DNA of 62,608 nt from a virus. The notes beneath the pieces were generated by a model, which saw only the letters and a program-made list of their open reading frames with translations, searched no databases and had not been told where the DNA came from. The position numbers were made by a program, and so were the translations under genes. Shown in pieces: positions 46,458 to 55,592 of the stretch (position 1 is its first letter; each line of letters begins with the position of its first letter). Location: positions 1 to 62,608 of IMG/VR virus record IMGVR_UViG_3300003323_000626; one strand, given 5' to 3'.

Positions 46458-46666
46458 CCGACCGAATCCAATTCATGGGAATAGAGGCCGACCGCAACGG
46501 ATGGCGTCTGACCGTTCAGATGGAATCGGGATCATTCTCTCAGCAATTTCTTCCGGTGGACGAGGTGCCTGACGTGGTGTTTCGTCTGCGGAGGCTGGCT
46601 GAATTGATTGATAGCGGGACCGAAAAGGATGCCCGAGCACCTGTCTCGCGACCCGAAGAACCATGA
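46454..46666 (+). CDS. small hypothetical protein
   Basis: 70 residues from ATG 46454: [60 protein letters not shown]. Beta then helix. Four-base overlaps on both sides. No family is recognised. Confidence 0.5.
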   Translation: MTDRIQFMGIEADRNGWRLTVQMESGSFSQQFLPVDEVPDVVFRLRRLAELIDSGTEKDARAPVSRPEEP

Positions 46667-46953
46667 AAATCCGCCCTCTTTTTGCGTGGTATGATTTCTG
46701 GGCCGGCCTGTTTTGGGACGCCAAGAAACGCCGGCTCTACGTTTTCCCAGTGCCCATGCTGGGGTTTTATTTGGATTTCAGGCGCGTGGTTAAGGCCATG
46801 TGTCCGACATGCAAGGCCGAAGGCGCACTTCATGTAACCATCAATAACACGGGGTCGCATCCCGATGAGTGGGGTACGAATTACTGGTTTGATGGGGATG
46901 CCGAATGCAAGTCTTGCGGCGACAAAATGTATTACGCTGACTGCTCGCACTAA
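46663..46953 (+). CDS. small protein with a zinc-ribbon
   Basis: 96 residues: membrane-like or hydrophobic start [20 protein letters not shown], then [20 protein letters not shown], and a ribbon [13 protein letters not shown] ... [15 protein letters not shown]. The CPTC and CKSC pairs and the ADC end fit one zinc site. A recurrent phage protein style. Precedes the methyltransferase gene by one base overlap. Confidence 0.6.
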   Translation: MKIRPLFAWYDFWAGLFWDAKKRRLYVFPVPMLGFYLDFRRVVKAMCPTCKAEGALHVTINNTGSHPDEWGTNYWFDGDAECKSCGDKMYYADCSH

Positions 46954-47639
46954 TGAACATCCCTGCCGGCATCCTCCGAACTCCGCAAGGCATCTACGTG
47001 CTTGAGAAAGACAGCCATCTCAGTCGATGGATCGAGAACCACGGTCGGCTTGATTTGGCTGACGGCCAGATAGCTTTCTTCCGTCAGTATATTCCTCCCG
47101 GTGGCACCGTCCTTGACGCCGGAGCCTGCATTGGCGACCACACGGCGACTTACGCGCGTCTCGTCGGGGCAAGCGGCACCGTTATCGCCTGTGAGCCTAA
47201 CCCGCTTGCCTTTGAGTGCCTGAAGCGTAATTTTGAGGATGATCCACGAGTGCGGATGCTGAACTTCGCCCTGTCCGACGCGCTCGATCAACTCTCGTTT
47301 CATTCCGAAGAAAACGCTGGGGCCTCGCACGTTTCCGATAAAGGCGAGATCGCGGTCAGGTGCATTACAATCGACTCGCTCTCTCTGACCCATCTCAATC
47401 TGATCCACCTCGACTGTGAAGGCTTTGAACCGCGTGTTCTCAAAGGGGCCGAGAATACCATTCGTCGGCTCCGGCCGGCCATCGTCCTTGAAATCAACCA
47501 CGCCTGCTTGGCGCGATACGGCTCCAGTGAATCTGCGGTCCTCGGGATTCTGGCTGAACTCGGCTATGAGCACAGAGAACTGGAGCCGCATTTGAATTCG
47601 ACCTATCCTCAGCGCGACATTATCGCCCTCCCGAAATGA
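46953..47639 (+). CDS. FkbM-family methyltransferase
   Basis: 228 residues of a class I SAM-dependent methyltransferase of FkbM type. Motif I reads TVLDAGACIGDHTATYARLV at about 51-70; then IACEPNPLAFECLKRNFEDD, ITIDSLSLTHLNLIHLDCEG, FEPRVLKGAENTIRRLRPAI. FkbM enzymes methylate sugar hydroxyls or small molecules. Its neighbours are glycosyltransferases, so methylation of a glycan is the natural reading. Start overlaps the previous stop by one base. Confidence 0.85.
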   Translation: MNIPAGILRTPQGIYVLEKDSHLSRWIENHGRLDLADGQIAFFRQYIPPGGTVLDAGACIGDHTATYARLVGASGTVIACEPNPLAFECLKRNFEDDPRVRMLNFALSDALDQLSFHSEENAGASHVSDKGEIAVRCITIDSLSLTHLNLIHLDCEGFEPRVLKGAENTIRRLRPAIVLEINHACLARYGSSESAVLGILAELGYEHRELEPHLNSTYPQRDIIALPK

Positions 47640-49912
47640 CCATCCAGACGGAACTGAAGAACTTTTCTCACCGCACCCAGTTGGGCGATTTCCTGAACGG
47701 GCGCGGACTAACCGGGAAAGGAGTCGAGGTCGGAACGCTGTTCGGAGCCCACGCGACCGATATCCTGAAGACATGGAAGGGTCATCTCTACTGCGTGGAC
47801 CCGTGGGAGAATCAGCCGGAGTCGGTGTATTTCGACGGCGCGAACAAGCAGGACATGAATCAAGTGTTCTCGCAGGTGTGCAAGACCATAGGCAAGCATC
47901 CTCGCTGCACGCTGTACCGGATGATGAGTCTCAACGCGGTGGGCATGTTTGATGATGAGGAACTGTCGTTCTGTTACCTCGATGGCAATCACGGGCTCCA
48001 ACACATCCGCGCCGACATCGCCGCATGGTGGCCCAAGGTGAAGATCGGCGGCCTCGTCTCGGGTCACGATTACTTCACGCGCTATGACAATGACACGGAC
48101 TCCGATGCCGGAACCGCAGTAGCGGAATTGGCCGAGGCGCTTGGAATCCGCGTGCATGTGACGTGGGATACGAGTTGGTGGTTCATCAAGACCAAGGAGG
48201 CGGACGATGCCTTTAGAAAGGCGAACATCGCATCCATTCTGCCGCGACCTGTTTACACGGACAACTCTCGCCTGCCCCTTGCGGTTGTCATCCCGGTCGC
48301 CAAGTTCGATTGGAACCTGGCGGTCAAAATGCTGACCTGGTGGAAGCTGATGCTGGGCGGTCATCCGAATCCGTTCCCAACCATCGCCTACTGTACGCAC
48401 GAACTGGAGCAAGAGCACTTGGATGCGCTCGGCGACTCGGGCCTCCCGAATCTTTCAATCGTGGTGGCGAAGGATTTGAAGGAGCTGGGCTATTTTGGGT
48501 CGCCTAATCAGGTCATCAAGGGTGCGCTAGAGTACGTCGAAAAGACCCTCCCTGGCCACGCGATGCTCTGGGCCGAGGCCGACACTGTGCCGATGTGCGC
48601 GGATTGGGTTCAGCGCATCTCGGCGGAATACAAAACCTGCGGCCGTCCTTTCATGGGCGACGTTTTTCGGGCCGAGGGTGCCGTTGCGCATCTCAGCGGC
48701 AACGCCGTGTATCATCCGAACTGGCGCAAGCTCGCTCCCTCACTTGCGGCCCTCGGCCAAGAAGAGTGCGGCTGGGATACGCTTTGCGCGCACGATACGC
48801 TGCCGCGCTCTCACAAGGCGAAGACGATTCAGCAAATTTGGCGCCCGGCGCTTCCGATAACGGCTGAGTGGGCAGCGAAGAACATCCGCCCCGATTGCGC
48901 CCTGTTTCATCAGGTGAAAGACGGGTCGCTTATCGATGTTCTTTGTGCGCGAGATGGAATAGAAGTTATTCCGCTCTCGCCCGCTCTCTGCAAATCAACG
49001 TATGAGACGCAAAAGGTTAATCTGAGGAATATCGGCCCATCGGTCGGGCGCGGGGTCATCGTTCAAGGAATTGGCAGTTCAGCCCCGCTCGCCGCTGACC
49101 CCGACATCGATCCGGTCGAAATCCTCATTGTAACTTTCGCTCGCGACATGGATTTCCTTCGCTACTGCCTGAAGTCCATAGAGAAGTTCTGTCGCGGGTT
49201 CTCGGGCGTGACTATTGCTGTTCCGGAGCATGATCGCGGCAAGTTCGACTGGGCTGCGCGCAGGACTAAGGTCGTGTATTTCAACGAGCCGGAAGGAAAG
49301 GGTATGCTCGCGCACGAAATCCAGGTCTGCCGGGCGGACGAGCTTTGTCCCTATGCCGCCGCCGTCTTGCACGTCGATGCTGATTGCATCTTCTGGCGCA
49401 ACTGTACGCCGAAGGATTTCGCTCCGGGTGGCAAGCCGCTTATGGTGCGCGAACGTTATGCGGACCTACTGAACTCAAATCGGCGCATTTGGCAGAAGTG
49501 CGTGGAGAGCGCCATCGGCCTGAAGCCGGAATATGAGTGCATGGTGAGGCACCCGAACATCCATCTGCGCGGTGTTTATGAGAGGACGCGATGGCTTGTG
49601 GAGAAGCACACGGGAAAGGCGTTTGATGACTACGTGCTTTCGTGCGACAACGCCTTCCCTCAAGGTTTCGCCGAGTTCCCGCTATTGGGGGCAGTTGCGA
49701 TTTCGCACTATCGAGATCAATACACCTGCGTTGATTACAGCCCGCAGAGGGATGCTTCGGAATGCGGTGCGGCACTTGGGTCATTCCAGTATATCTATCG
49801 CCGCGACCGAGATTTTCTGGCTGAATGTTGGTCTCATGGCGGCATTGAGCGCTACAAGTCTGATATTGAGGCGTGGCTGAATGGGAAGACGCCGGCCTAT
49901 TTCGTGAAATAG
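47636..49912 (+). CDS. methyltransferase-glycosyltransferase-glycosyltransferase fusion
   Basis: 758 residues in three parts. About 1-190: a Methyltransf_24-type fold (GKGVEVGTLFGAHATDILKT, then YCVDPW and FCYLDGNHGLQHIRADIAAW). About 205-480: a GT-A-like domain starting LPLAVVIPVAKFDWNLAVKM, with AEADTVPM at about 313 as the metal-binding DxD-type site. About 490-758: a second GT-A-like domain starting EILIVTFARDMDFLRYCLKS, with HVDADCIFWRN at about 578. Fusion of methylation and two glycosylation activities suggests a capping machine for a glycan. Coupled to the FkbM gene by four bases. Confidence 0.7.
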   Translation: MTIQTELKNFSHRTQLGDFLNGRGLTGKGVEVGTLFGAHATDILKTWKGHLYCVDPWENQPESVYFDGANKQDMNQVFSQVCKTIGKHPRCTLYRMMSLNAVGMFDDEELSFCYLDGNHGLQHIRADIAAWWPKVKIGGLVSGHDYFTRYDNDTDSDAGTAVAELAEALGIRVHVTWDTSWWFIKTKEADDAFRKANIASILPRPVYTDNSRLPLAVVIPVAKFDWNLAVKMLTWWKLMLGGHPNPFPTIAYCTHELEQEHLDALGDSGLPNLSIVVAKDLKELGYFGSPNQVIKGALEYVEKTLPGHAMLWAEADTVPMCADWVQRISAEYKTCGRPFMGDVFRAEGAVAHLSGNAVYHPNWRKLAPSLAALGQEECGWDTLCAHDTLPRSHKAKTIQQIWRPALPITAEWAAKNIRPDCALFHQVKDGSLIDVLCARDGIEVIPLSPALCKSTYETQKVNLRNIGPSVGRGVIVQGIGSSAPLAADPDIDPVEILIVTFARDMDFLRYCLKSIEKFCRGFSGVTIAVPEHDRGKFDWAARRTKVVYFNEPEGKGMLAHEIQVCRADELCPYAAAVLHVDADCIFWRNCTPKDFAPGGKPLMVRERYADLLNSNRRIWQKCVESAIGLKPEYECMVRHPNIHLRGVYERTRWLVEKHTGKAFDDYVLSCDNAFPQGFAEFPLLGAVAISHYRDQYTCVDYSPQRDASECGAALGSFQYIYRRDRDFLAECWSHGGIERYKSDIEAWLNGKTPAYFVK

Positions 49913-49913
49913 C

Positions 49914-50729
49914 ATGACCACTCCTCGCATAGTCCTAGGTGCAGGTGCGCGCAACAATCGGCGTGTTCCTAATCGCTGGAAGCTGCCAGTCGTTAAGCGT
50001 CAGCCGCCGACATTCTCGCTCCTCCACGCCACGCGCGGGCGGCCCGAGAAGGCCGTTGCTGCCATGCGCCTATGGGCCGATCGGTGCAGCAAGCCGGAGA
50101 CCGTGGAATACATTCGCGTGTGCGACTCTGATGACGAGACTGCGGCACAGATTGCAATGACGCTGGATCGGCGGTTCTCGTTCTGCATCCACAAGTGTGT
50201 TGAGCCGCGTGGCTCGGCTCCTGCGTGGAATGAGGCTTACAAACTTTCAAGCGGGCACACCCTAATCCAGGTCTCGGATGATTTTGAGCCGCCTCTGGAA
50301 TGGAATGCGAAGCTTCTGGAGAGAATTGCTGACAGCATAGAGCCATGCGTTGAGCGATTCGTTGTCGCGGTCGGAGACGGCTTCCGAAAAGACCGGCTGC
50401 TGACCATGCTTATCGCCAGTCGTCGGTATTGCGAAATGGAAGGGCATTTCATCTGCCCGGAGTATCAGTCGATCCACAGCGACGGGGATGCCACGATTCG
50501 GGCCTACAAGAACGCCGCGTCCGGTCGCACCACTGTCATTGAAGCCCGTGATCTCGTATTTGAGCACCGGCACGCATGGCGTGACAAGACCGTGAAGTGG
50601 GACCGGACGTACGAGATGCAAAATGATCCGCGGCGCTACGAGGGAGGCGGGAAGCTATTTCAGATTCGCAATCCTGATTGGGAGACGGCGAAGACGGCGA
50701 GCGGGGAGAAAATTGTAGACTGGTTATGA
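49914..50729 (+). CDS. GT-A glycosyltransferase-like protein
   Basis: 271 residues. FSLLHATRGRPEKAVAAMRL, then VEYIRVCDSDDETAAQIAMT, SAPAWNEAYKLSSGHTLIQV, SDDFEPPLEWNAKLLERIAD: the SDD site at about 119-122 is the metal-binding motif of GT2-like enzymes. Family style is phage and environmental GT-A. It starts one base after the fusion gene. Confidence 0.75.
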   Translation: MTTPRIVLGAGARNNRRVPNRWKLPVVKRQPPTFSLLHATRGRPEKAVAAMRLWADRCSKPETVEYIRVCDSDDETAAQIAMTLDRRFSFCIHKCVEPRGSAPAWNEAYKLSSGHTLIQVSDDFEPPLEWNAKLLERIADSIEPCVERFVVAVGDGFRKDRLLTMLIASRRYCEMEGHFICPEYQSIHSDGDATIRAYKNAASGRTTVIEARDLVFEHRHAWRDKTVKWDRTYEMQNDPRRYEGGGKLFQIRNPDWETAKTASGEKIVDWL

Positions 50730-51430
50730 ACGAGCGCCTCATGATCTGCATCCCATGCAAGGACCGCCGAGAGGTGGTCGAGCAATGCCTGCCGACGATG
50801 TTTGCCAGCAAGTACGAGGGCGACTACGTGCGATGCTATAACGACGGGTCATCGACCTATGATGCCGCGTGGCTGGAATCGCTCGGCGCTGACTGGGCGA
50901 TGAACTTCTCTGGCATGGGCGTCGATGCGCAGCGGCGGATGCACATTCTGGATTTCATGGAGCGCGCGGATGAGTTCACGCACCTATATTTTACTGATTC
51001 GGACACGCTTCACGACCCCCATTGGCGCGAGCGACTGCTTGAAATCCACGCTAGGACTGGTGCCATCACCTGCGGCTACAACACGGACACGCACGAGAAG
51101 TATGAGAAGAACACATTCAAGCGAGAGCCGGGTATCATCTGGCGTCGCTTCGCTCCCGGAGTTTCCATGCTGATGTCGCGCGAGCAAGTGAAGAAGATCG
51201 CTGATTCGCTTCCCTCGCGCTGGTCCTTCGATTGGCACATTCCAGGGCTGTTCAATTATCGGTGTGCGATCTCGGAAGTCAGTTTCGCCGATCACATTGG
51301 GGATCGCGGCATGCACGACCTATCGGAACCGGGACACGTCAGCTCCGAGCGCGCCGTCAATCCGACGTCATTCTTGGTCCAGAAGCGCATGGAAGTGCTC
51401 GCCAATCTGGGCCTGAAGGAGCATGAATAG
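50726..51430 (+). CDS. GT2-like glycosyltransferase
   Basis: 234 residues from ATG 50726, which overlaps the previous stop by four bases. RLMICIPCKDRREVVEQCLP, then AWLESLGADWAMNFSGMGVD, LYFTDSDTLHDPHWRERLLE with TDSDT as the DxD at about 88-92, and a SWSFDWHIPGLF-like acceptor region. A family 2 type enzyme. With two other GTs and a methyltransferase it forms a glycan-building cluster. Confidence 0.75.
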   Translation: MNERLMICIPCKDRREVVEQCLPTMFASKYEGDYVRCYNDGSSTYDAAWLESLGADWAMNFSGMGVDAQRRMHILDFMERADEFTHLYFTDSDTLHDPHWRERLLEIHARTGAITCGYNTDTHEKYEKNTFKREPGIIWRRFAPGVSMLMSREQVKKIADSLPSRWSFDWHIPGLFNYRCAISEVSFADHIGDRGMHDLSEPGHVSSERAVNPTSFLVQKRMEVLANLGLKEHE

Positions 51431-51465
51431 TACCGCCCGCCTCGCCCGTCGCCTCCGCATCCCCT

Positions 51466-51909
51466 ATGTCATCGCCAGACCCATCTACCGTCGTCGCGCC
51501 AGAGTCCGTATCATATTCAACGGACAAAAGCCGACTGGATCTCGATTGGGTGTGCCGATCGCTAAAGAGCGCGCACTGGGGCGGGTGGCTTCGTGAGGAG
51601 CAAATCCGAAAGGCGTGCTGGAATAGCATGTGTTTCGGGGCCTATGCTGACGGCAAGCAGGTGGGAATAATCCGCGTTGTTTCGGACGGCAGCATTTTCA
51701 GTTCGGTCTGCGATGTCTTCGTGGATGAAAAGTACCGCGGACGTGGAATCGGCTCCGAACTTTTAAGGCAGGTTGTGGAGCATCCCGACGTGCGCGGGAC
51801 CATCTGCATTTTGAAGGCGAGGCCGGAGGCGTGGCTGTTCTATTTCAAGAATGCGGACTTCCATGTGGTTGACCGCAAGAGTGGTTTGATGCAGAGGATG
51901 CCGAGATGA
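51466..51909 (+). CDS. GNAT acetyltransferase
   Basis: 147 residues. SLKSAHWGGWLREEQIRKAC, GAYADGKQVGIIRVVSDGSI, SVCDVFVDEKYRGRGIGSEL, LRQVVEHP: the V.V...YRGRGIG motif (acetyl-CoA loop) is the GNAT signature; then WLFYFKNADFHVVDRKSG. It may acetylate a sugar or an amine. Start is the first good ATG after a 35-base gap. Confidence 0.85.
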   Translation: MSSPDPSTVVAPESVSYSTDKSRLDLDWVCRSLKSAHWGGWLREEQIRKACWNSMCFGAYADGKQVGIIRVVSDGSIFSSVCDVFVDEKYRGRGIGSELLRQVVEHPDVRGTICILKARPEAWLFYFKNADFHVVDRKSGLMQRMPR

Positions 51910-52508
51910 ATGACTCCGCTCGCAGTTGGCTTGCTGCTCAAAACCTAAAGCCAATCCCAGCCCTGAAAGAAAAACAGAAAGAAAGATTCTGGAGGAAGGT
52001 CGATATTCGTGGAAAGAAAGAGTGCTGGAATTGGATAGGGTGGCATCAGGGCGGATACGGAAACGTTAATATAAATCGCAGAACATACAGGGCTCATCGT
52101 GTTTCGTATTCAATAGCCAAAGAAACCGACGCGGCCAACGTGTGCGTATTGCACAAATGCGACAACGGTTTATGCGCAAACCCAAATCACTTATTCGCCG
52201 GAACCATCTTGGATAATATAGCGGATATGGTTAGTAAGAGGCGACACGGGCACGGTGCCACCCATTCTTCGGTCACTCGTCCGGAGTGCCGCCCATTCGG
52301 GCGCAGGAACGGTGCCTACACGAGACCCGACAGGAAGCCAATGGGGATTAGCCATGGAATGCACAAGCTTACTGAAAAAGAGGTTAGGCGGATCAGGCGT
52401 CTCTCAAAATCCGGCGTAAGCAGAAAGGAACTCAGGGTTAAATTTGGGGTTACTAAGAGCAATATTGCCTTCATTGTTAATAGAGAGACCTGGAAGCATC
52501 TCAAATGA
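51906..52508 (+). CDS. HNH endonuclease with a helical DNA-binding tail
   Basis: 200 residues. HNH core: ECWNWIGWHQGGYGNVNINR, AHRVSYSIAKETDAANVCVL, HKCDNGLCANPNHLFAGTIL, DNIADM. Catalytic His in VLHKCDN and the N/H of NPNHLF are present. The C-terminal part LTEKEVRRIRRLSKSGVSRK, FGVTKSNIAFIVNRETW is HTH-like. Codons are markedly AT-richer than the neighbours, a sign of recent arrival. It fits exactly between two genes with four-base overlaps, as seen for homing endonucleases in phages. Confidence 0.85.
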   Translation: MNDSARSWLAAQNLKPIPALKEKQKERFWRKVDIRGKKECWNWIGWHQGGYGNVNINRRTYRAHRVSYSIAKETDAANVCVLHKCDNGLCANPNHLFAGTILDNIADMVSKRRHGHGATHSSVTRPECRPFGRRNGAYTRPDRKPMGISHGMHKLTEKEVRRIRRLSKSGVSRKELRVKFGVTKSNIAFIVNRETWKHLK

Positions 52509-54343
52509 AGCAACTCGACGTAGTAAATGCGGTAATTCGTAAGTCCACGTCGGCGTGGTTCGAGACGCACGGGAAAATCTTCACCAAGGATCGCGCAGCC
52601 GGATTGCAGACCCCGAAATGCAATTACCTTCAAAAGAAAGTCCAGCGAGTCATCGACAAGTTTGCTGATCTGGAGCTTCCTGCAAGGATCATCATCCTGA
52701 AGCCGCGTCAAAAGGGATCGACGACTTATGGATGCGCTTTGGACTACACGATGCTCCGGCGCTCCCCGACCTCTGCCGTTGTGATTGGTGGGCAGGTATC
52801 GCAAGTCGGGGAAGCATGGGGTATGTTGCAGACATATTCCAAGTCGGATTCCTTTGACTGGAAGAATACCGGAGAGATAAATTCGAAAGTCGGAACGTGG
52901 TCAAATGGGAGCAAACTGATTCAAGAAACGGCCGGTGACGCGCGCGCCGGAATTGGAGGTACCCATCAGTGCCTCCACTGTTTTGAAGTTGCGCGCTGGG
53001 GAGAGCACGGCGTATCAAACAGCGCGGAAGTTCTCACGAATATCATGAAATGTGTGCCGCTTCTCCCTGGCACTCTTATCAATCTGGAGAGCACGGCAGA
53101 AGGTCAGACCGGAGCATTCTACGGTCACTGGGTCGGCGCAGTTGATGCGGAAGACTTTCTTTCTGGCGCGGTTGAGATCAAGCCGGGCCAGTTCATTCGA
53201 TGCTTCGCAGCATGGTTTCAGTTTGAGGATTCCGCAATTCGCCTCACGGAAGACCAAAAAAAGGAAATAGAAAACACGCTTGACGCGGAGCCGTGGTACG
53301 ACGGTGAAAAGGAGTTAATCGAGAAATATGGATCAGTGACAGAGGATGGGGTGCGCCGATTGGGTGACATCGTTGAAGGATTTGACCTCTGGGAGCAGCT
53401 TTGTTGGCGCCGCTGGAGCATTGAGGTGGAGTGCAAAAAGGACCGGGGAAAATTTGAGCGTGACAGTCCTCATAGCTGGCGCACGGCATTCCAGAAGTCT
53501 GGCAATCAGCGTTTCAGTGCGTCCGGATTGGCTACAATACGCAAGCGTGCGTCTAGGGTTCTCGCTCAGTACGGCATACTTGAAGAAACAAAAGAAGCCC
53601 TTGTTTCATTTCGACCAACCTCCGAGCAGGAGGCGAAAATCATTTTGTTTGAGAAGCCAATTCGCGGATGCCGATACATTGTTGGCGTTGATCCAATGAC
53701 CGGCGCAACGCAGGCGGGCGGCGTGGACCCTGATTACCATGCGGTGTTTGCGATGAGGGATGGATATTATGACGGGAAAGGCGTGTGGCATCCACCTGCA
53801 ACGGCGGCGCGCGTGGTTCCGTGTCGATGGGATATTCCGATTCTTGAGCCAGAGATTTTTAAACTGGCAAGATTCTTTGGGCCGGCGAACGGGAGGGGGT
53901 GCACGATTGTTGTGGAGATGAACCAGGATCGTGGCGTGACGGAGCTTTTGAAGCTTCGATCGGCTAATCTGTATCTGCGCGAGCAATTCAATCATGCAGA
54001 ACAGAAGACAACGAAAGCATATGGCTTCATGACCAACGAGCGCACTCGCGAGAACCTGATTGAGCGATTAGCGGGAGCTATCAGAAACGTCGGTGAGGCC
54101 GGAAACGGAATCGACATCTACGACACGACTGCGCTGGACGAGTGCGACAACTTCGTGCTGAAACGCAATGGTCGCTCAGAGGCATCGGAAGGAGGGCATG
54201 ATGACTCGGTGTTCGGGATCGCTCTCCCGCTGGAGGTCATCGCTCACGGCACTACGTGGTATCCTCCGGTTGTGAATAACTGGTACACCCCTCCCGACCT
54301 GCGACGCAATACCGCGCAGCGCATGCCTTCGGCCTACTCTTAA
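52505..54343 (+). CDS. terminase large subunit
   Basis: 612 residues, the ATP-driven packaging motor. ATPase: RIIILKPRQKGSTTYGCALD at about 61-80 (deviant Walker A), Walker B-like CLHCFEVARWGE, and coupling motif LESTAEG. Nuclease: VGVDPMTGAT at about 393, IVVEMNQDRG at about 471, SEGGHDDSVFG at about 560, the acidic triad of TerL RNase H folds. A conserved phage TerL pattern with no intein. Small terminase was not identified upstream. Start overlaps the HNH stop (ATGA). Confidence 0.9.
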   Translation: MKQLDVVNAVIRKSTSAWFETHGKIFTKDRAAGLQTPKCNYLQKKVQRVIDKFADLELPARIIILKPRQKGSTTYGCALDYTMLRRSPTSAVVIGGQVSQVGEAWGMLQTYSKSDSFDWKNTGEINSKVGTWSNGSKLIQETAGDARAGIGGTHQCLHCFEVARWGEHGVSNSAEVLTNIMKCVPLLPGTLINLESTAEGQTGAFYGHWVGAVDAEDFLSGAVEIKPGQFIRCFAAWFQFEDSAIRLTEDQKKEIENTLDAEPWYDGEKELIEKYGSVTEDGVRRLGDIVEGFDLWEQLCWRRWSIEVECKKDRGKFERDSPHSWRTAFQKSGNQRFSASGLATIRKRASRVLAQYGILEETKEALVSFRPTSEQEAKIILFEKPIRGCRYIVGVDPMTGATQAGGVDPDYHAVFAMRDGYYDGKGVWHPPATAARVVPCRWDIPILEPEIFKLARFFGPANGRGCTIVVEMNQDRGVTELLKLRSANLYLREQFNHAEQKTTKAYGFMTNERTRENLIERLAGAIRNVGEAGNGIDIYDTTALDECDNFVLKRNGRSEASEGGHDDSVFGIALPLEVIAHGTTWYPPVVNNWYTPPDLRRNTAQRMPSAYS

Positions 54344-54345
54344 CC

Positions 54346-54576
54346 ATGAAAACACTAGAATCGAAATTCGAGATCGGCGAACTTGTGGAGGTTGCCCTTA
54401 CTGGGCAGTCTCCGATTTACGCCTTTGTCCGAGCTATCACTTTCACGTCATCCAAGGTGCGGTATGCGCTGTGGGTGAGAGAGGCCGAGACTACGCTGCA
54501 CAATGTGGATAGTGCATTCGTTAAGGCCGTGGAGCCTCAACTGGTGACCGAAATGCCTGAAGATAATTACTCCTGA
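54346..54576 (+). CDS. small hypothetical protein
   Basis: 76 residues: KFEIGELVEVALTGQSPIYA, FVRAITFTSSKVRYALWVRE, LHNVDSAFVKAVEPQLVTEM. Strand-rich (KVRYALWV; SH3-like in pattern). Two bases after TerL, three bases before SSB. No family is recognised. Confidence 0.55.
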   Translation: MKTLESKFEIGELVEVALTGQSPIYAFVRAITFTSSKVRYALWVREAETTLHNVDSAFVKAVEPQLVTEMPEDNYS

Positions 54577-54579
54577 GTT

Positions 54580-54993
54580 ATGGCAAACCTCAACAAAGTC
54601 ATGCTCATCGGCAACCTTACCCGTGATCCTGAGTTGCGGGTCCTGCCGAAAGGAACCGCCATCTGCCAGTTCTCGCTGGCCGTTAATCGCAAGTGGAGAA
54701 ACGAGGCAGGTCAGGATCAGGAGGAAGTGACATATGTGGATTGCGAGGCGTGGGCGAAGGGCGGCGAGACCATTGCCAAGTACTGCACCAAGGGTCGCCC
54801 GCTGTTCGTCGAAGGCCGTCTGCGCCTCGACCAGTGGGAGGACAAGACCACCAAGGAAAAGCGCAGTCGCATGAAAGTTGTGGTCGAGAACTTCCAGTTC
54901 CTTGGCTCCGGGCAGGATCGTCCGGCGCAGGCTCCGGCCACAGCAGGGCACAAGGGGCATGCCGACGATGGAGATCACGACATCGAATTCTAG
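54580..54993 (+). CDS. ssb: single-stranded DNA-binding protein
   Basis: 137 residues. MANLNKVMLIGNLTRDPELR is the classic OB-fold start; then CQFSLAVNRKWRNEAGQDQE, VDCEAWAKGGETIAKYCTKG, LFVEGRLRLDQWEDKTTKEK, VVVENFQFLG. The C-terminal tail ends DDGDHDIEF, an acidic tip like bacterial SSB (which ends DDIPF) that recruits partners. The tip lacks the usual final Pro, so binding to host partners may be altered. It is followed directly by the element at 54995. Confidence 0.9.
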   Translation: MANLNKVMLIGNLTRDPELRVLPKGTAICQFSLAVNRKWRNEAGQDQEEVTYVDCEAWAKGGETIAKYCTKGRPLFVEGRLRLDQWEDKTTKEKRSRMKVVVENFQFLGSGQDRPAQAPATAGHKGHADDGDHDIEF

Positions 54994-54994
54994 C

Positions 54995-55012
54995 TTTTCC
55001 GCTTGACGGAAA
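54995..55012 (+). promoter_or_regulatory. CTTGACG palindromic element, copy identical to 2928
   Basis: TTTTCCGCTTGACGGAAA, the same 18 bases as at 2928, two bases after the SSB stop. It stands at the head of the noncoding RNA region. An identical element after two unrelated stop codons suggests a functional promoter or processing site. Confidence 0.55.
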
Positions 55013-55420
55013 CGGCGCTCCTATTACGGTGCCTGTGTTCTTTGAATTTCTCCGCTTTGCCCACGTCGTCGGAAAGGCCCACAGGTCTTGTCCAGAACCT
55101 TAAGCGTGCAGGTGGGGCGGGAAAATATTTCCAGCCAACTAGCAGGGTGCGCCTGCACATGGTGGGAGCAAACTGAACGCTGACGGGTGGACCCCGTTCG
55201 GCGCCATGTCTAAGGCAATAACCCGGAAACGGGCCGCGCCCCACTCGGTCGTAGTTCCGCAACAGCGGTGCGAATACCACGCGCAAGGTACTCCGTTGCG
55301 CGCATGGGCCTCTCGGTGCTGGAATACTCAGGCTGGCGGTGACGTCAGCCGACCCCGCGATGGTAGCGCCTACGCTTCCCCTAAAAAGGTTAAATGCGGC
55401 GCGAGAGTGCGGGGAATAAT

Positions 55421-55498
55421 GTCGGGATAGCTCAAGCGTAGAGCCGGAATGGGTAACACCAAACCGAGATTCGGATTCACAAACCGATCCCGACGCCA
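55421..55498 (+). tRNA. tRNA-like element with odd anticodon arm
   Basis: 7-bp acceptor stem GTCGGGA (55421-55427) with TCCCGAC (55488-55494), then G and CCA (55496-55498). D-arm GCTC/GAGC with loop AAGCGTA. T-arm TCGGA/ACCGA, loop TTCACAA, with an A-A mismatch at its closing pair. The anticodon arm has no standard 5-bp stem and 7-base loop: CGG..TGG pairs with CCA..CCG around GTAACA. Length 78, including CCA. An amino acid cannot be assigned. It may be decayed or a non-decoding tRNA-like RNA. Confidence 0.45.
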
Positions 55499-55592
55499 AT
55501 TTCATGTTCCATGGGCGGTCGGTATCGAGCGGCGTGGATTAGCTACCCGCGCTCGCCCTGAAGTCTTGCGCAAAGATCAAGGGCCGCACAAA

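Noticed and set aside
51423-51599. 58-residue frame starting at the end of the previous gene
   Set aside because: It overlaps the GNAT gene in another frame, is Arg-rich and lacks family features; the GNAT frame is clearly real.
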